DNA of 64,000 nucleotides, from positions 186,001-250,000 of the forward strand of contig QNQO01000550.1 of assembly GCA_003290165.1 (NCBI GenBank), written 5' to 3'. The stretch comes from Berberis thunbergii. Its lineage: Eukaryota; Streptophyta; Magnoliopsida; Ranunculales; Berberidaceae. The notes below the pieces were generated by a model. That model made no database searches. It saw only the letters and a list, made by a program, of their open reading frames with translations, and had not been told where the DNA came from. Within the stretch, counting starts at the first letter, position 1. Every line of letters starts with the position of its first letter. Shown piece by piece: positions 43,574-55,039 of this stretch. Position numbers and translations under genes: made by a program.

Positions 43574-43828
43574 TCCTTTCTAATCAAATGATGGACAGAG
43601 CGGTAGCTTCAAAAGCAAGGAAGATAGAAGAGTCAGACTCTGCACTACGGATGACCTAAATAGGGATTAGGTTTTCGCATTTTTTTCGCTGAACCGACGC
43701 ACATATAATTAATACAGCGCACGGCTTAAGCAGCGATTCAGACTCAATCACCATCATGAGCGACATATCTTTTCAAAGAGATGACTTAGCGAACTGATGT
43801 GACGACCCACTAACTCGAGGGGAGTGGA

Positions 43829-44504
43829 TAATGATACATAAAAATGGTCATATACTTGAGCCATACACGTGTCATGATGATCTCGAGGAATTACGGGCCC
43901 CAACGTTAGTCCAACATTGATCTGGCTCAAGCAGTACTAAGCTCGTCTAATTTAATCCGCTAGGTGGACCCGAACTCTTACAGCATGCTAAGCCCACACG
44001 TCTCACAACTGTCCTCAATACCCGTAAACCCTACTAAGGTAAGTATCTTGAGGATCAGCTTTGGATGGGCAACTACAATAGCTCTTTGCTTCCAACTAGG
44101 AAGCAAATACCAGAGTATATTTCACACAACGAAACTCCCTTCTACGGATTGCTCTTGGATTGGGAATTATCTCCTGCGTATCTAGGAGCATAGGACTAAC
44201 AATGAACTTCCCTCCTACAGCACAAATCCTAATTAAAGAAGGATCTCCACGTAGATATCCTCCCTAAACTATGCCTACGATGCCCTGGTGGAACCAGAAC
44301 TCCTACATTATAAATAAGACATGAGGTTGGTACGCTATAAATTCCCTGTTTACAACATTATGCCTTCTTCGAATCGCTGTCTGACTTTAGTATCGGAGTG
44401 CCATTGGCCACCACAACGGTGGTCTATGGCTCATGTACTTTACTTGCACAAGTCAGTAGGTCAACGGGGCTAAGTCAAGCAGGGAGCGGAAAATGACTGC
44501 ATCA
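43829..44504 (+). repeat. LTR C (gypsy, Tat-like), 3' LTR
   Basis: Follows the polypurine tract cgaggggagtgga. Begins taatgatacataaaaatgg (one change from TGATGATACA) and ends GACTGCATCA. The TATA box is at 44309-44316. The next five bases are TAAAC, the same as before LTRs A and B. That identifies LTR C as the true right end of the ancestral insertion. Confidence 0.9.
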
Positions 44505-45112
44505 TAAACTATGAAAAATGGAAACCACCTTCCTGAAATTCAAACTTGGGACCGACAATGAAAGCCTTTGACGCTCACATTGTTGGAGTTATGATGAAGT
44601 TAGTCTTTGTTCCCTACCACACTCTCAATCACATTCCTGATATGTAACTAAAGTTAAAAACCAATCTACTCTAGGAATCTCAATTTTTCAGGAAAGTAAT
44701 CTGAAAAATAATTCCTAAAATTCCCTTCAATTTTTTCCTTTTTCTCTCTCTCCCTTTTCATCTTCTCTATGTAAATTCTATACTCCACAAAACAAACTCT
44801 ACAAAGAATAAAATGAATGAAGTGAAAAATATAGAGAAATTAAAATACACTTGCATTTACGTTTTTCTCCGAGCCTTCAGTCTGCAAACTAACTGAGAAT
44901 TAATAATAAAAAAAGATGACATGATAAAAAAATAATTGTGTTTGCTGATTTTTGTCATTTGTATTTCTATAAATTTTTGGTCATCTATGATTTTATATAG
45001 AGCTTTTTGTGTTCTTTGCAGATTTCTGTTGGTGTAGAGGCGAGTTTCCTAGAGATGATGAAGAAAGAAAGATAAATTGGAGAGAAAATAGGGGTAACAA
45101 ATTTGGAGAAAA
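44505..45112. other. Unique DNA between LTR C and Copia-B
   Basis: About 600 bp beyond the gypsy target site. AT-rich with a CT-rich stretch (44731-44765). I recognise no gene, repeat or terminal structure in it. It should be the original right-hand flank of the gypsy insertion. Confidence 0.55.
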
Positions 45113-45497
45113 TGTTAGAAATTATTTTTTAGATTAGTTTTCTAAAAAAAATTAAGATTCATAAAATTATTACTTTAAGTCTAGTTAGATGATCAAAACA
45201 ACCCAATGACCGAGATTGCAAGACACGCTGCGACCCTGATTTACCACAAGGTCTGCAAATTTAGATTCGTGAATATAAGAAATCTTTAGATCTCTTCAAG
45301 AAATTGTTTCCTAATATGATTCTTTATATAAATATTGTTCTTATTTTGATTCATTCATTGTGTAACAATCCTTGTAGCCTATATAAAGACGTGTTCTCTC
45401 CCATTAACACACATCAATGAGAGACCCTCATCTCTTGCTCCATTTTTCTATCTATTTTTCTAAGTTTATTATTGTTGAGCTTTTAATGTATATCACA
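45113..45497 (+). repeat. Probable 5' LTR of Copia-B
   Basis: Starts TGTTAGAAAT and ends ATATCACA, 385 bp. A TATA box TATATAAA is at 45380-45387 and a leader runs to 45497. It is followed by ttatcaatattg, resembling the ttatcagcacg primer site seen after many plant copia LTRs. The partner LTR is missing, so the boundaries rest on these motifs alone. Confidence 0.65.
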
Positions 45498-45925
45498 TTA
45501 TCAATATTGTTCAAAGGTTTGGAATTTTCCCCTCTACTTTCTTCTACCAAGTTCAAAGAAACAAAAGGTAATCTTTTTTTTTTTTGAATATTACAGTGAA
45601 TCAACCAACCATTTTGATTGATATGGACCTCTAATTAGGATGGTTCAAATTTCTACGGATATACCTTTTCGAAACACTCGAAATTCATATATTACACATA
45701 TTACTTGGACTTATATTGGATTTATTATATTTTTTTAACGTTATATTTTGTTTATGTATATATATATATATAATCACAAAAATTTATTAGTATGCTGGAA
45801 ATATTTAAATTTACTTGTGGATTAAATATGTTAAAGTTTGTATGTTTCTTGCATGCAAACAAATTATCCATTACTTTCTTGACACTTTTTTCTTCCATAA
45901 CCAATTGAGTTTATGCATATTTTTC

Positions 45926-46340
45926 AAAGTTTGGGACTTTTGTCAACTTTGAACATAAAATCTGAGATGTGTCGATTGTGTGCACAAATTTTGATACTGT
46001 CAATTTTGTGCAATCATTGGCCTAATGTGCATATACTTTGCACGTTTCTTCGAAGTTTGAGACTTTTAACAACTTTGAAACACAATTTTTAGGATTTTTT
46101 TTGGTCGATTTTGTGTGACCATTGGTTAAACGTGTACATACATTGCATGTTTCTTTGAAGCTTAGGACCTTTGTCAACTTTGAAACGTTAATTTGGGATT
46201 TCTCGTCGATTTTGTGCCACCAATGGCTTAACATGCACATACCATTTGCATATTTCTTCAAAGTTTGAGACTTTTGTTAACTTTCAAACCCAAATTGAGA
46301 CTATGTCAGTTTTGTGTTACCAAATTTTGGGAAAAGTCGT
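45926..46340. repeat. Tandem repeat of about 105 bp in the Copia-B leader, four units
   Basis: Units start near 45926, 46052, 46156 and 46261, each with (a)aagtttgngacttttgtc, aactttgaaac and gtcgattttgtg. The first unit is about 125 bp, the next two about 105 bp, and the last is cut short by hAT-2. The frame at 46022-46261 on the minus strand is only the repeat translated. Confidence 0.82.
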
Positions 46341-46348
46341 AATACAAA

Positions 46349-47144
46349 CAGGGACGAATCTACTAAGGGGCGAGGGGGGTATTTGGCCCAACTTTCAAAA
46401 TATTTTTAGTAAATAATTTTCCTTAAAAATTAATTATATAATGTATAATACAATAATAATTGTTCATTCAACTATTTGTACATGTCTTTGTTCGTGCAGT
46501 GATTGGAAGTTTAATATTTTTAGTAAACGACCCAAGTTCGATACTGTTGGAGCTCGCCTAATTTTTTTTCCCTGCAATTTTATCAGTAATTGAAAATATT
46601 AAACGGTCCGCTTGGAGCAAATAATTTCTTTATGGCGATTGACAATTACTATTGTCATTGTGATATGTCCCTACATTTTTTGTTTTCAATGCAATTTTAT
46701 ATGTAGTTGCAAACATTACAAAAACGAATTGTTTATTCACAAGTTGGTATAAAGCCTCCAACAAAAAATATTTGAAATTAATATTTAAAATAATAACTAT
46801 AAAATGCAATGAAAATATATAGCATTGGTCAACTAACACAAAATTTGAGGCTCATATATATGTACCATCTTTTTTCTATGAAAATGTAGTAAGATCTTAT
46901 TGAGTTTGCAAATTTCAAATTTTTTAAGCTTCAACTAGATACTTATCCTAATTATATCATGATTTTAGTTATATATTCTAGTTATTACGCTCATTTCTCA
47001 CTGGATTCAACTTTTCATATGCAATGCCCTTTTGATAGTTGCATTTTCTTTATTATAGTTACTAGCTCGGGCAGGAATTTGTTTTTACTCCGCTCTTGAT
47101 AACTACCCCCCCCCCCCCAGACTAAAATCCTTGGTCCGCCACTG
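46349..47144. mobile_element. Non-autonomous hAT-type element hAT-2
   Basis: Ends CAGGGACGAATC and GGTCCGCCACTG (12-bp inverted ends with three mismatches) and a perfect 8-bp target duplication aatacaaa (46341-46348 and 47145-47152). It has a C-homopolymer near the right end (47106-47118). There is no transposase, and the two 60-70-codon frames inside have no recognisable content. Confidence 0.85.
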
Positions 47145-47302
47145 AATACAAATTTGCTTTTGATTTACACACAACAAAATTTGCAATACCTAGGGTATAT
47201 GCATGGGATATAAGTAAATCTAACAATTTGATTTATTGTGAGTGTATTATTACATGTTTTGTCTTATCTTTTTGTGCTAATTTTTTTTTCTCGTAGTTAT
47301 GA

Positions 47303-47886
47303 CAAACTTGTAGAAATTGGAATTCAAACCTACTTGGGAAATTGATGCCAAATAACATCTTTTAGCCCAAGGCATGCACCTTGCTATTGAAAAAGAAAAT
47401 ATCACTACTGCTATGGAAAAAGTGAAAACTTTAAAAACTAACCTTAGTGTTCAATATAAAAATTAACCTTATGAGTATATGGTTGTCAATGACCCCCTTG
47501 TGTTATTGACTAGCCTTAGTGCTCAATATAAAAACTAATATATCCTACTAGTTCCCACATCTAATTATGAGTGGAACAATATATGTCTTCAGGAATTCAA
47601 AACCATTTCCGAATACAATTCAACACTTCATGAGATCAAATGAATTCTGACAAGTTGTGAGGAACCAGTAACTGAGCATAATAAGTTAGAAAACACATTA
47701 CAAACTTTTCATGATAACAATGTGGTTTTGCAACAACTGTATCATCAAGCAAAATACAAAAGGTATTTTGAACTCACCTGTTTTGCTTGTGGATGAAAAA
47801 TAAAATGAATTACCATGGATGAAGACCTACTTGTGTTGTTCTTATACCAAAAGAAAATGTTATTAATGTTCCACATAAGAATAATA
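47303..47886 (+). pseudogene. UBN2-type gag of Copia-B, 5' part
   Basis: Beginning at an ATG near 47300, the translation reads MTNL, stop, KLEFKPTW, then VVNDPLVLLTSL and EFKTISEYNSTLHEIK. NNVVLQQLYHQAKYKRYFEL follows. These match plant copia gag of the UBN2 type (MANLVKLEF..., KDPLVLWNNL, FKTVSEYNSALF, ASNVLLQQQYR). Several stops and a deletion after the first block disable it. The frame is cut at 47886 by Copia-A and resumes at 54005. Confidence 0.8.
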
Positions 47887-48402
47887 TGTAGGAATCAAAC
47901 ATATCCTAAACCAAGACCTCATGTCAATAATCAAGGAAGAAAAACTACAATTAATGCGTACTTGAAGTCACAATTGATGAAGAATATCCTCGCAGCAACT
48001 ATCACGAACTAGCAACACGCAGCAGAAAGATCTTCCACATCCAGAACCTTTCTCTTGTGCTTCTCAAACCAGATGGAAAAAGTAGGAGATAGAGAATTAA
48101 GTTTGGAGTGAGGACCTCAACCATATACATAGAGCCATAATTATATTATTAGCCCATCATCAATAATAGAATTATATCAGGACTTAAATTGATATCTACA
48201 CATAAATAACCTGCATACTCAATTTAGCAATACATGTCAAGACATATAAAACATGTAATTCGAAACGTGTTTATGAACCTAGTCTTGTTTCTTAATGACC
48301 ACAACTTCGGGTCTAATCAAATATCACTCACCTATAGTTCAACATTCTACAAAGTATAATAATATGAACTATGTAGACCCTCCTTAAGGGAATATTCTAA
48401 GA
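47887..48402 (-). repeat. 3' LTR of Copia-A (left copy)
   Basis: Pairs with 53486-53999, with many substitutions and a few short indels. The tip reads ...attctaaga against attctagca in the other LTR. The polypurine tract is adjacent (atctcccacttt, 48403-48414). The divergence shows an old insertion. Confidence 0.92.
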
Positions 48403-49840
48403 ATCTCCCACTTTGGCTACATAGATTATACATTGTAAAACTTTATGAGCTCAAAACTTGATTGTCGAGATTTGTGAGTGTCATCTCAAAATAATCCTTT
48501 CCATTGAAAATATTAAAATAGGATCATAGTGGCATTCACCACATTTATCGTGGTTGGACCCATCCATGATCACAAATACAAATTCAATCAACGACATAGA
48601 TCAAAGTATGGATGTGTTGCATAAAATGACATGTAATGTGATCCATGATTAGGTCCATTTTCAATTGGTCCTACCTCATGATTCAAAATTGAATCGCCTT
48701 ATTCTACTTAATCAGGCTGTATATGCGCAACAATAATTGAAAAAATAGAAATCTTTATTTTAGAATCAATAAACTAAAGGTGGTCACCAATGACAATTAA
48801 ACATGAGCATCATAAGAACTAACCATGCTGTAAACGAGCAGCATACTCGTTGAACATCGTATGTGGTACATCCTTAATTGTCATAAGGTGATTCTGAACT
48901 CTTTCTTTAACGACAAAATACTTAAGTTGACATAATTTAGAATGAACGATTGCCATTTTATGAATACAATCAGTGACTTTATTTTTTAATGTTTCTCAAT
49001 GAAACCTATAGTGTAAAGCCTTTGAAATAAAAATTCTTTACAATAACGTTTGATCACAAGATTTTTTATCAAACAAAGAATTTTATTTTCTAGGCAGTAC
49101 ATTAAAATTTTAACCTGAATATCTAATCGAATGGATTATATTTGTAGCACGTGAGCATAAACTTGTGTTATTTTAAATACTGCAATAGCTGTTGTTTAGT
49201 TAGCATTTTTCAATCCTAAGCATAGTATCCTAACACGGATAAATTTTTTTCATATACTTTCTACTCCTAAGCATGAGAGATAATTTTCATGTATTCATTT
49301 CATATATAAATCATTTTTTGGACATTACAGCAAACTCAACTTATCACTCATAACAACGAGTACGCTACCTAGTGCAAAAAAACTAACCAAGTGCCAATTC
49401 AACAATAGCTATTGTGATAGATCAATAATACTATATGATCAGTGCAATTAGTTTGCATGTTTATCACCAAAAATGTTATAGCAAAAAACTTTAATAAGAA
49501 AATTTGTTGAATGGAATAAACTTATGATATAAGTTTCAAGTAGGATTTCATCAAATATAGCACTAGAAAGTAACAAATTTGCTCCTAGTAATCTAATGAT
49601 AAAAACATTAATCAACCGAATTTTCCTCATAAAAACATTAACTCAACAAGATCCCAAATGTCTCTTCATAGACTTTAACTCATCTAGCATGACATTCATC
49701 CAATATGAAGAATGAACACTTTACTTGGTTGAAGAAAAGTGAACGAATAATTTTTCATTACAATATCAAACTCATGCTCATCGAGATAAACTACATAATC
49801 ATCCGAAATAATAAATCTTATCTCCCTATTAGATTTCCTT
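48403..49840 (-). other. Non-coding 3' region of Copia-A
   Basis: Starts at the polypurine tract. The first 790 bp are the sequence also found at 1178-1957. No RT or RNase H motif (YVDDM, KPPGF) was seen on the minus strand. The two independent copies suggest this non-coding tail is a regular part of the family, not a random deletion scar. Confidence 0.7.
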
Positions 49841-49916
49841 ATTGGTATTTGTAATTAATGAGGCCGAGGTGCTTCTGGAATCCAGCTATATCCTCGTGAT
49901 TTTCATCCGCATCCTG

Positions 49917-50880
49917 TTAAAAAACAAATATGATCACGTTAACATGTTGAATATCCATCATATGAATATCAACACGTTCTTCTTCAAAACTAATGTTTTT
50001 GGATTGTGTGCTCCCACTATTCTCAACATCCTCAATAAACTTGACATTATCTGTCTCAATTAAACTATTAGTAGAGGGACAATAGAACTTGAATCCCCTT
50101 GATATTTCTGAATATCCAATAAAGTAGCAATTAATAATGCTAGAGTCTAATTTTCCATTATGTGATCTATAAGGCCTAGCCTCAGCTGGACATCCCAAAA
50201 TATGTAAGTGTCTGATGCTAGGACGTCTACCAGTCCATAATTCATATAGGGTTTTGTGGACAGCTTTATTGGTATTCTATATAAACTACAATCTGTAAGG
50301 GTCCTATTTCATCTCTCAGATACACCATTTTGACACGGTGTCCCTGGCATGGTGTATTGAGGGACAATGCCACATTATTGTAAGTACCTCTTTTCATGTA
50401 TTAAGTATAGATAATCATAGCAAGTATAATCGTATGTAAAAGTGATAAAATACCATTCAACATTCCAAGAAGTCGTAGGGAATGGATCACAAATATCAAT
50501 ATGTATCAAATCTAAGACACCTGGGCTCCTATGAGTACCTAACTTCCTAGTATTTGTTTGTTACCCCTCTATGCATTCAATACAAATCATAAAATCTGTA
50601 AAATCAAAGGTACTAAGAACTCCAATTAACACAAGCCTTTCAATCCTCAGTCGAGAGATATGACTTAGACACTTGTACCATATAACATATACGAATTATC
50701 TTTAATTAACCTTCGCTTAATACCATAATTAATAACATGCAAAGTTTCATTAAACTGTAAGTGGGAAACATCTAAGTCTAACTTATATAGATTATCAATC
50801 AGAGATCTTGTACCAATAACTTTGGAATTTTGTATGAGACTAAAACTTCCTTTTTCAAAAAGAAAAAGTATAACCACGTT
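49917..50880 (-). pseudogene. Integrase remnant of Copia-A
   Basis: Upstream on the element is the GAG-pre-integrase region (50877-50665: LIDNLYKLDLDVSHLQFNET). The core carries IVPQYTMPGTPCQNGV (about 50320-50366), the conserved motif around the third catalytic residue. The C-terminal block 50198-49917 is GCPAEARPYRSHNGKLDSSI, then NCYFIGYSEISRGFKFYCPS. Stops and shifts separate these blocks. Confidence 0.85.
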
Positions 50881-50889
50881 TATCCAAAC

Positions 50890-51135
50890 TGGAAACCGAA
50901 ATTAATTTCCGCCTAAATGACGGTACATAAACAGTCTCATCCAAATATCCAAATAAAAATGATACTCTAATTTTAATCGAAAGACTCTAATTGCGTCCGT
51001 ATAAGCTTTATTGTCATTTCCCATGTAAATGAAACTTCCGACATATTTTGGTTTTCGACTCATTATGCAATTCACATGGAAACACTGATGTGAATAGTGG
51101 CACCTGTATCTATCCACCATGAATGGCGTGATACC
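50890..51135 (-). pseudogene. Protease remnant of Copia-A
   Basis: The active site WWIDTGATIHIS (DTG intact) lies near 51090-51125 and is followed by SVSMW and, after a shift, FYLDIWMRLFMYRHL, which corresponds to the FYLDLKETFVVPSFRRN block. A zinc knuckle with TCFFCKKK (about 51210-51260) precedes it. Frameshifts break the connection on both sides. Confidence 0.8.
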
Positions 51136-51399
51136 TCAGCTAGATTAAATTTAGAACAAACTAAAAATATCACATTTCTTTACGAGTCACTTCTGATATT
51201 TGAGAAAATCCTTTTTCACATGACACGTTTTTTTTTACAAAAGAAACATGTGGTGACCTTATCATGTTTCTGTTACACATTTGCATGTGAAGTCCCATCA
51301 GATGCAGTTCCCTTTGCTTTAACAGAAAGATTTCTTTTCCTTTTTTTGATGCCTGAATTGCCATTGGAAAATGTCGTCATATGGGCACTTTCTGTCTTT

Positions 51400-51990
51400 T
51401 CTCATTTCAGATGTTCATCATTTTGCACACACTGAGCCACGAGCTCATTAAGAATCCATTTGAGCATTATAATTGACCTTAAAGAGACCAAACTATGTAG
51501 GAAGAGAAATCAAAATGAGGTGCACAAGGAGATCATAAAAAAACTCCAACCTTAGTGTCCTCATTTTGGAAATAAGATTAGACATTTCTATTGTGTACTC
51601 CCTTATGTTTGATTTGCTAGTATATCGTTTGGTAACAAGTTTGCTAAAAAGCGTACCTATCTTCACCTTTTCTGATGCAACAAATCGGTTTGCAACCTGG
51701 CATAAAAAATCTTTAGTATTTTCCTTCTTAGGCATGGCTCCATGAAAAGTTTCAGAAACAGAGTAATTCATTATCATAAGACTAATGCATTTAGAGCACT
51801 CCCACTTTTTATAAGAAGCTTTATCTTTAGCTGAATTAGAATCAGAAGGTTTAGTGAATTAATTAACACGAAGCGCGTAATCCAAATCCATATACCCAAT
51901 AACGATTACTATATGATATTTCCATTTTTCAAAATTGGAATCATAAGTACTAAAATGCTGTTTAAATTGGCAGAAATTGAAGAAGAATTC
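51400..51990 (-). pseudogene. Gag (UBN2 type) of Copia-A
   Basis: Minus-strand translation gives FSTYDSNFEKWKYHIV, KWECSKCISLMIMNYSVSET, FLCQVANRFVASEKVKIGTL and FSKLVTKRYTSKSNIREYTI, then MSNLISKMRTLRLEFFYDLL and VHLILISLPT. This is the copia gag core (EMxNLxSKLKxLxxxxxDxxLVHxILxSLP). One stop near 51860 and one after SLPT interrupt it. Confidence 0.85.
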
Positions 51991-51999
51991 ACTAAAATA

Positions 52000-53470
52000 A
52001 CATAAAAGAACAAACTCACATCAATATATGTACTTCCCATCAACTTTATTGCATTGATATGATAACAGAGCAAAAAAAACTAGTAATCATCATCATGCAA
52101 AATTTTGTCTAATTAAGGAGCAAACACATAGAAGAAAGGCAAAAATTAATTCATATAAATTTACATCTTTAATAATGGACCCTTATGAAAAACCAAGCAC
52201 ACCATCACAATTCGAGTCTTTGGACAGTCATGGTAATGTGTAAGTGGTTATCTCAAAACAACTAAGGCTAATTAATAGAAATGAAAAAAATTAAAATCGG
52301 GCTTGACCAAACAATGACCTTCCTTTGGGCCGATCATTGAATGCATAAGTAAATACCAAAATATTTTACTTAAATTATTTACATTATACCGTCAATGAAC
52401 ATACCAAAATAATAACCTTCATTTGGGTCAATTGTTATTCGCATGGGTTATGACGCAACCATATGCAATCCACAAAAAAAAAAAAACTGAATTTCAAATT
52501 CAAATAAAATTTCATGAAAGACGCCACTTATGCAACGTAGCATAAAATTTCACCTAAATTTAAATTTTGAATTGCTAATTAAAATATACTTTAGGTGCTC
52601 CAATTTTTTTTCTTAACTTCATATAATTTTAAGCCAAATCCACGAGTGAACAATGCCAAAAAAATGCAACGGGTCCAGTCCCATATGCCAAGGGCCCAAA
52701 TAGACCTTATGGGGCCAAATAACCGAAATCGATCCAAGATTTGAACCGAACCGGTCCAGTTTAATTGAACCAAATGATTCATTGTAATTGAACCGAACCT
52801 GGTCAAAAAACCGACCCCGGCCTAGAAACTGACCTAAATCCATAACCCAGAACCCGTCATCTTCGCCCGTTTTTAAAAGAGATTTTCAACTCTTTAAAAT
52901 TGAGAATTTAGAGAATAAAAAATGGATTAAATGATCTAAAATCGACACAAAACATTACAAGATAAATAAGGGGGTGGGTTGCAATCGACAAAAAAAAACT
53001 GGATTGCTCGATCTATATGCATCAATACCGTGAGGATTCAACTTCAAAACGATGAAGACAAACAACCCATGCAATCTGTTTCTTTCTGATCGACTGAAGC
53101 CCAACGATTGAAAGAATAGATCGAACAAAAATCTAGACCACAATTTACTAGAGAGATAGACTGGTGAAAACTCCATGTTGTGGCCATGGAGAATTGGTCT
53201 AGAATCCCAACAACCACATTGATGTTTTTTTTTTTGAAAACAAACATTAAAATCAGAAAAAACATATAAAAAAATTCCGATATTGTTTTAGCTACCACCG
53301 ACCCCTAAAGAACCTTATGGGGTAGATTACGGAATGGTTAAACCACAATCAAGTCATCGGAGAATCGAATCTGGCGAAATAGATGGTTAAACCCACGTGA
53401 GGATTGATTAAATAATCAAGTAATAAGAAAACAATAAACCGTATGTTTTCTTCAATGATTCGGACAAGGA
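52000..53470 (-). other. Leader region of Copia-A
   Basis: About 1.5 kb between primer-binding site and gag. It contains a patch with gaaccgaaccggtcc motifs (52740-52800). Frames of 70-85 codons at 52591-53298 match nothing I know. No insertion boundaries were found. Confidence 0.5.
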
Positions 53471-53485
53471 GACTCTGATACCACT

Positions 53486-53999
53486 TGTAGGAATCTAACA
53501 GATCCTAAACCAAGACCTCATGTCAATAATCAATGAAGAAAAATTGTAATCAATGTTTACCTGAAGTCGCATTGATGAAGAATATTCACGCAATAACCCT
53601 CACGAACTAGCAACACACAGCGGAAAGATCTTCCACCTCCAGAATTGTTTTCTTGTGTTTCTAAAACCAGATGAGTGAAGTAGGAGATAGAATATTAGAT
53701 TTGGAGTGGGAACCTCAACCCGTATATATATAGCCCTAATTTATTATTAGTCCATCATCAATAATAGAATTATATTAGGACTTAAATTAATATCTACACA
53801 TAAATAACATCCACACTTAATTTAGTACTACATATCAAGACATAAAACATTTAATTATAAACGTGTTTATTACCCTAGTCTTGTTTCTTAATGATCACAA
53901 CTAATTGGGTCTAATCAACACCACTGACCTATAGTTTGACAGTCTACAACGTATAATAATATGAACTATGTATATCCATCTTATGGGAATATTCTAGCA
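53486..53999 (-). repeat. 5' LTR of Copia-A (right copy)
   Basis: TGTAGGAATC...CTAGCA on the plus strand. A TATA-like run on the minus strand is at 53732-53742. The primer-binding site follows immediately on the element side (aagtggtatcagagtctcc on the minus strand). Confidence 0.92.
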
Positions 54000-54004
54000 T
54001 AATA

Positions 54005-55039
54005 AAGGCTGGTTCAAAAGGAAAAAAAACCAGAGGTTTCTTTTTTCAAGCAAATCATTGTCGAACCCAAAGTAAAATTCCTAGAAAAGGGAAAAGTGAA
54101 GACAACAAGAAACAAACAAACCGGCTAGCAATTCCGAAGGGAGAAAATGCCATAGGTGTAGCAAATCAGGTTATTTTACTAAAGTCTGTCGGACTCCTAC
54201 TCAAGTGGTTGACCAATATAGAAAGACAACCAAGGTAGATGCGAACTATATTGATATTGACAATGAAGATGATGTCCAACTAGATGACTCACCTTGAGAA
54301 TAATTTCCTAAGGTTCCCATTGAAGGAATTGATTTCTCTCTTTCGACAGATGAGGAAAATCATTAAAAATCTCTAGTTTACTTTTGTTATGCTTTCGCAT
54401 GAGATTTTAGTATGTTTTCATTTTTGTAGGATTTGGTACCATAAGACATTGAAGATTTTTTGGGATAGCATTTCAAAGCAAACTCTATATTAGTATGATT
54501 GATTATTTATAGATCTCTTTAGAAAGAGTAATGGATGATTGTTATTTTAGACTAAATTTCATATTGCAGAAAGCAACCATCATTGATGGATTTGGTAAAG
54601 CAACATTGAAGTTGCTTCAAATTGGTATATAACTTGTACATGTCCAAGATTTTTAACATAGTTATTTTAATACTATGGTCGTATAGTAATTATTGCATTT
54701 ACATGGTGTTATATACATGTTTACATCTAAATTTTGCAAGGATATAAATAGTTTGAGTTTTGATTAGTCGAAGATACATGACTCACGAGTTTTATCAAAA
54801 ACATTTGATAATTATTGTTTGTCTCAAGGAATAGATGATGAACTCGTATCTTGCATTATTATTGTTTGTAGTATACTGCATCATTTCATGTCCACTTATT
54901 GAAATGATTTTAGGGTTTATTCTTATATACTTTACATTCGTACTTATGGTCATGTTATACCAGATTACAACAAAGGTAAAGTATTTGTGTTGGCTTTGAT
55001 TTAGGTATAATCATAAGTTATTAAACCGATCCTCCCAAG
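54005..55039 (+). pseudogene. Copia-B gag 3' part, zinc knuckle and protease-region fragments
   Basis: The frame resumes after the target duplication. It gives CHRCSKSGYFTKVCRTPTQV, then VDQYRKTTKVDANYIDIDNE, the zinc knuckle and tail of UBN2 gag; the knuckle His is replaced by Tyr. From about 54570, ATIIDGFGKATLKLLQIG resembles the protease-proximal TTNLIDGFGKANITL block. A YIHSYGHVIPD-like piece near 54940 may be from integrase. The rest is too decayed to assign. Confidence 0.72.

Larger units (their letters stand above)
20289..44504. mobile_element. Gypsy element copy E2 (LTR B to LTR C), split by inversion and insertions
   Basis: In original order the parts are LTR B (21931-21357, now minus), gag (21356-20289, now minus), zinc knuckle and protease (25948-26880), non-coding DNA (to 28785), minisatellite and antisense ORF region (37202-43828), polypurine tract cgaggggagtgga (43816-43828) and LTR C. 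TAAAC follows LTR C and precedes LTR A and LTR B. No RT or integrase is present, so the element was non-autonomous even before it was broken. Confidence 0.82.
47887..53999 (-). mobile_element. Copia element Copia-A, both LTRs, RT deleted
   Basis: Two LTRs of 516 and 514 bp start TGTAGGAATC, with a perfect 5-bp duplication TAATA (47882-47886 and 54000-54004). On the minus strand the order is LTR, primer-binding site tggtatcagagt (53471-53482), leader, gag, zinc knuckle, protease, integrase, about 1.4 kb of non-coding DNA, polypurine tract aaagtgggagat and LTR. RT and RNase H are absent, so it is a deletion derivative. The target is the gag of Copia-B. Confidence 0.93.

Noticed and set aside
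46630..46839. Minus-strand 69-codon frame inside hAT-2
   Set aside because: AT-rich, with no similarity to hAT transposase motifs; the element has no coding capacity.
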